DNA of 64,000 nt, from assembly GCF_014695575.1 (NCBI RefSeq), contig NZ_JACJOO010000064.1, forward strand, positions 124,001-188,000. Reading direction: 5' to 3'. The position numbers were made by a program, and so were the translations under genes. This DNA is from Leptolyngbya sp. FACHB-8 (GTDB taxonomy: Bacteria; Cyanobacteriota; Cyanobacteriia; Elainellales; Elainellaceae). The notes beneath the pieces were generated by a model, which worked only from the letters and a program-made list of their open reading frames with translations, was not told the DNA's origin and did no database searches. Positions within the stretch are counted from its first letter, which is position 1, and every line of letters begins with the position of its first letter. Below are positions 63,825 through 64,000 of this stretch, in pieces.

Positions 63825-64000
63825 AAGCAACATGAACGGCTTAGTCAAGCCTGCAACGGTATAAAAAACTAAGCTCTACTTTCAAGGTTATTGTCTGTGC
63901 GCTTCGTGCACGAAAAATAGCACTTGTAGAAGATTTTAGGTAAATGAGAGTAATTCAATAAAATTTCAGTCATCTGTACCGCTTGCGAAGCGAGCAGCAC
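63825..64000. other. Right edge, no gene seen
   Basis: 176 nt of non-coding sequence, including a short GTGCGCTTCGTGCAC hairpin at 63897-63911. Confidence 0.3.

Overview
The window is chromosomal DNA of a phycobilisome-containing cyanobacterium. The evidence is very frequent GCGATCGC (HIP1) octamers, a petH gene whose product carries a CpcD-like phycobilisome-docking domain, phosphoribulokinase, a phycobilisome linker, ycf34, psb34, and Ser/Thr kinases fused to WD40 repeats. I saw no rRNA, tRNA, CRISPR array, phage or transposase gene. The left edge cuts a racemase gene; the right edge is intergenic.

Layout. 0-14.5 kb: racemase (partial), a lone DUF1400 protein, a WD40 kinase, a DUF3352 protein, cupin plus beta-hydroxyacid dehydrogenase, sulfiredoxin with a 21-nt palindrome upstream, an HTH-like protein, a repeat-bearing M15 peptidase, threonine dehydratase-type enzyme, DUF1499, SRPBCC, GNAT and miaE. 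14.9-24 kb: one 3019-codon gene for a secreted RTX protein (DUF4347 domain, about 21 Ig-like repeats, calcium-binding repeats, type I secretion tail). 24.8-32.7 kb: PAS-LuxR regulator, typA, tenA, prk, petH, purN. 33-45.5 kb: an acidic-repeat HTH protein, alpha/beta hydrolase, gatA, a beta-lactamase-like hydrolase, two adjacent WD40 kinases, ycf34, CCA-adding-type nucleotidyltransferase and a small basic protein. 45.7-54.4 kb: a secreted Cys-containing protein, an aldo/keto reductase with iron-sulfur clusters, a bifunctional-nuclease-family protein, ribE, M23 peptidase, biotin ligase, pgeF and a phycobilisome linker. 55-63.5 kb: CHASE2-PAS-GGDEF cyclase, a small hypothetical protein, a TPR protein, psb34, aminotransferase and thioredoxin.

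Most genes are housekeeping and stand singly or in pairs; convincing operons are few (dehydrogenase-cupin, GNAT-SRPBCC, the two adjacent kinases). The photosynthesis genes prk and petH are divergent from a shared 0.6-kb region.

The most unusual property is outside the genes. Nearly every intergenic gap holds long, almost perfect hairpins with stems of 12-29 bp. Many belong to at least six small repeat families with recognisable ends (called R1 to R6 here). Copies keep their ends and often the hairpin tip (GTGCTTCGCAC or close), while the stem sequence differs between copies and yet stays self-complementary. This looks like non-autonomous palindromic elements of an as yet unassigned kind, and is the best candidate for something undescribed. 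The RTX giant, the membrane-segment-plus-HTH acidic-repeat protein, the orphan phycobilisome linker and two tiny ORFs are further points of interest.
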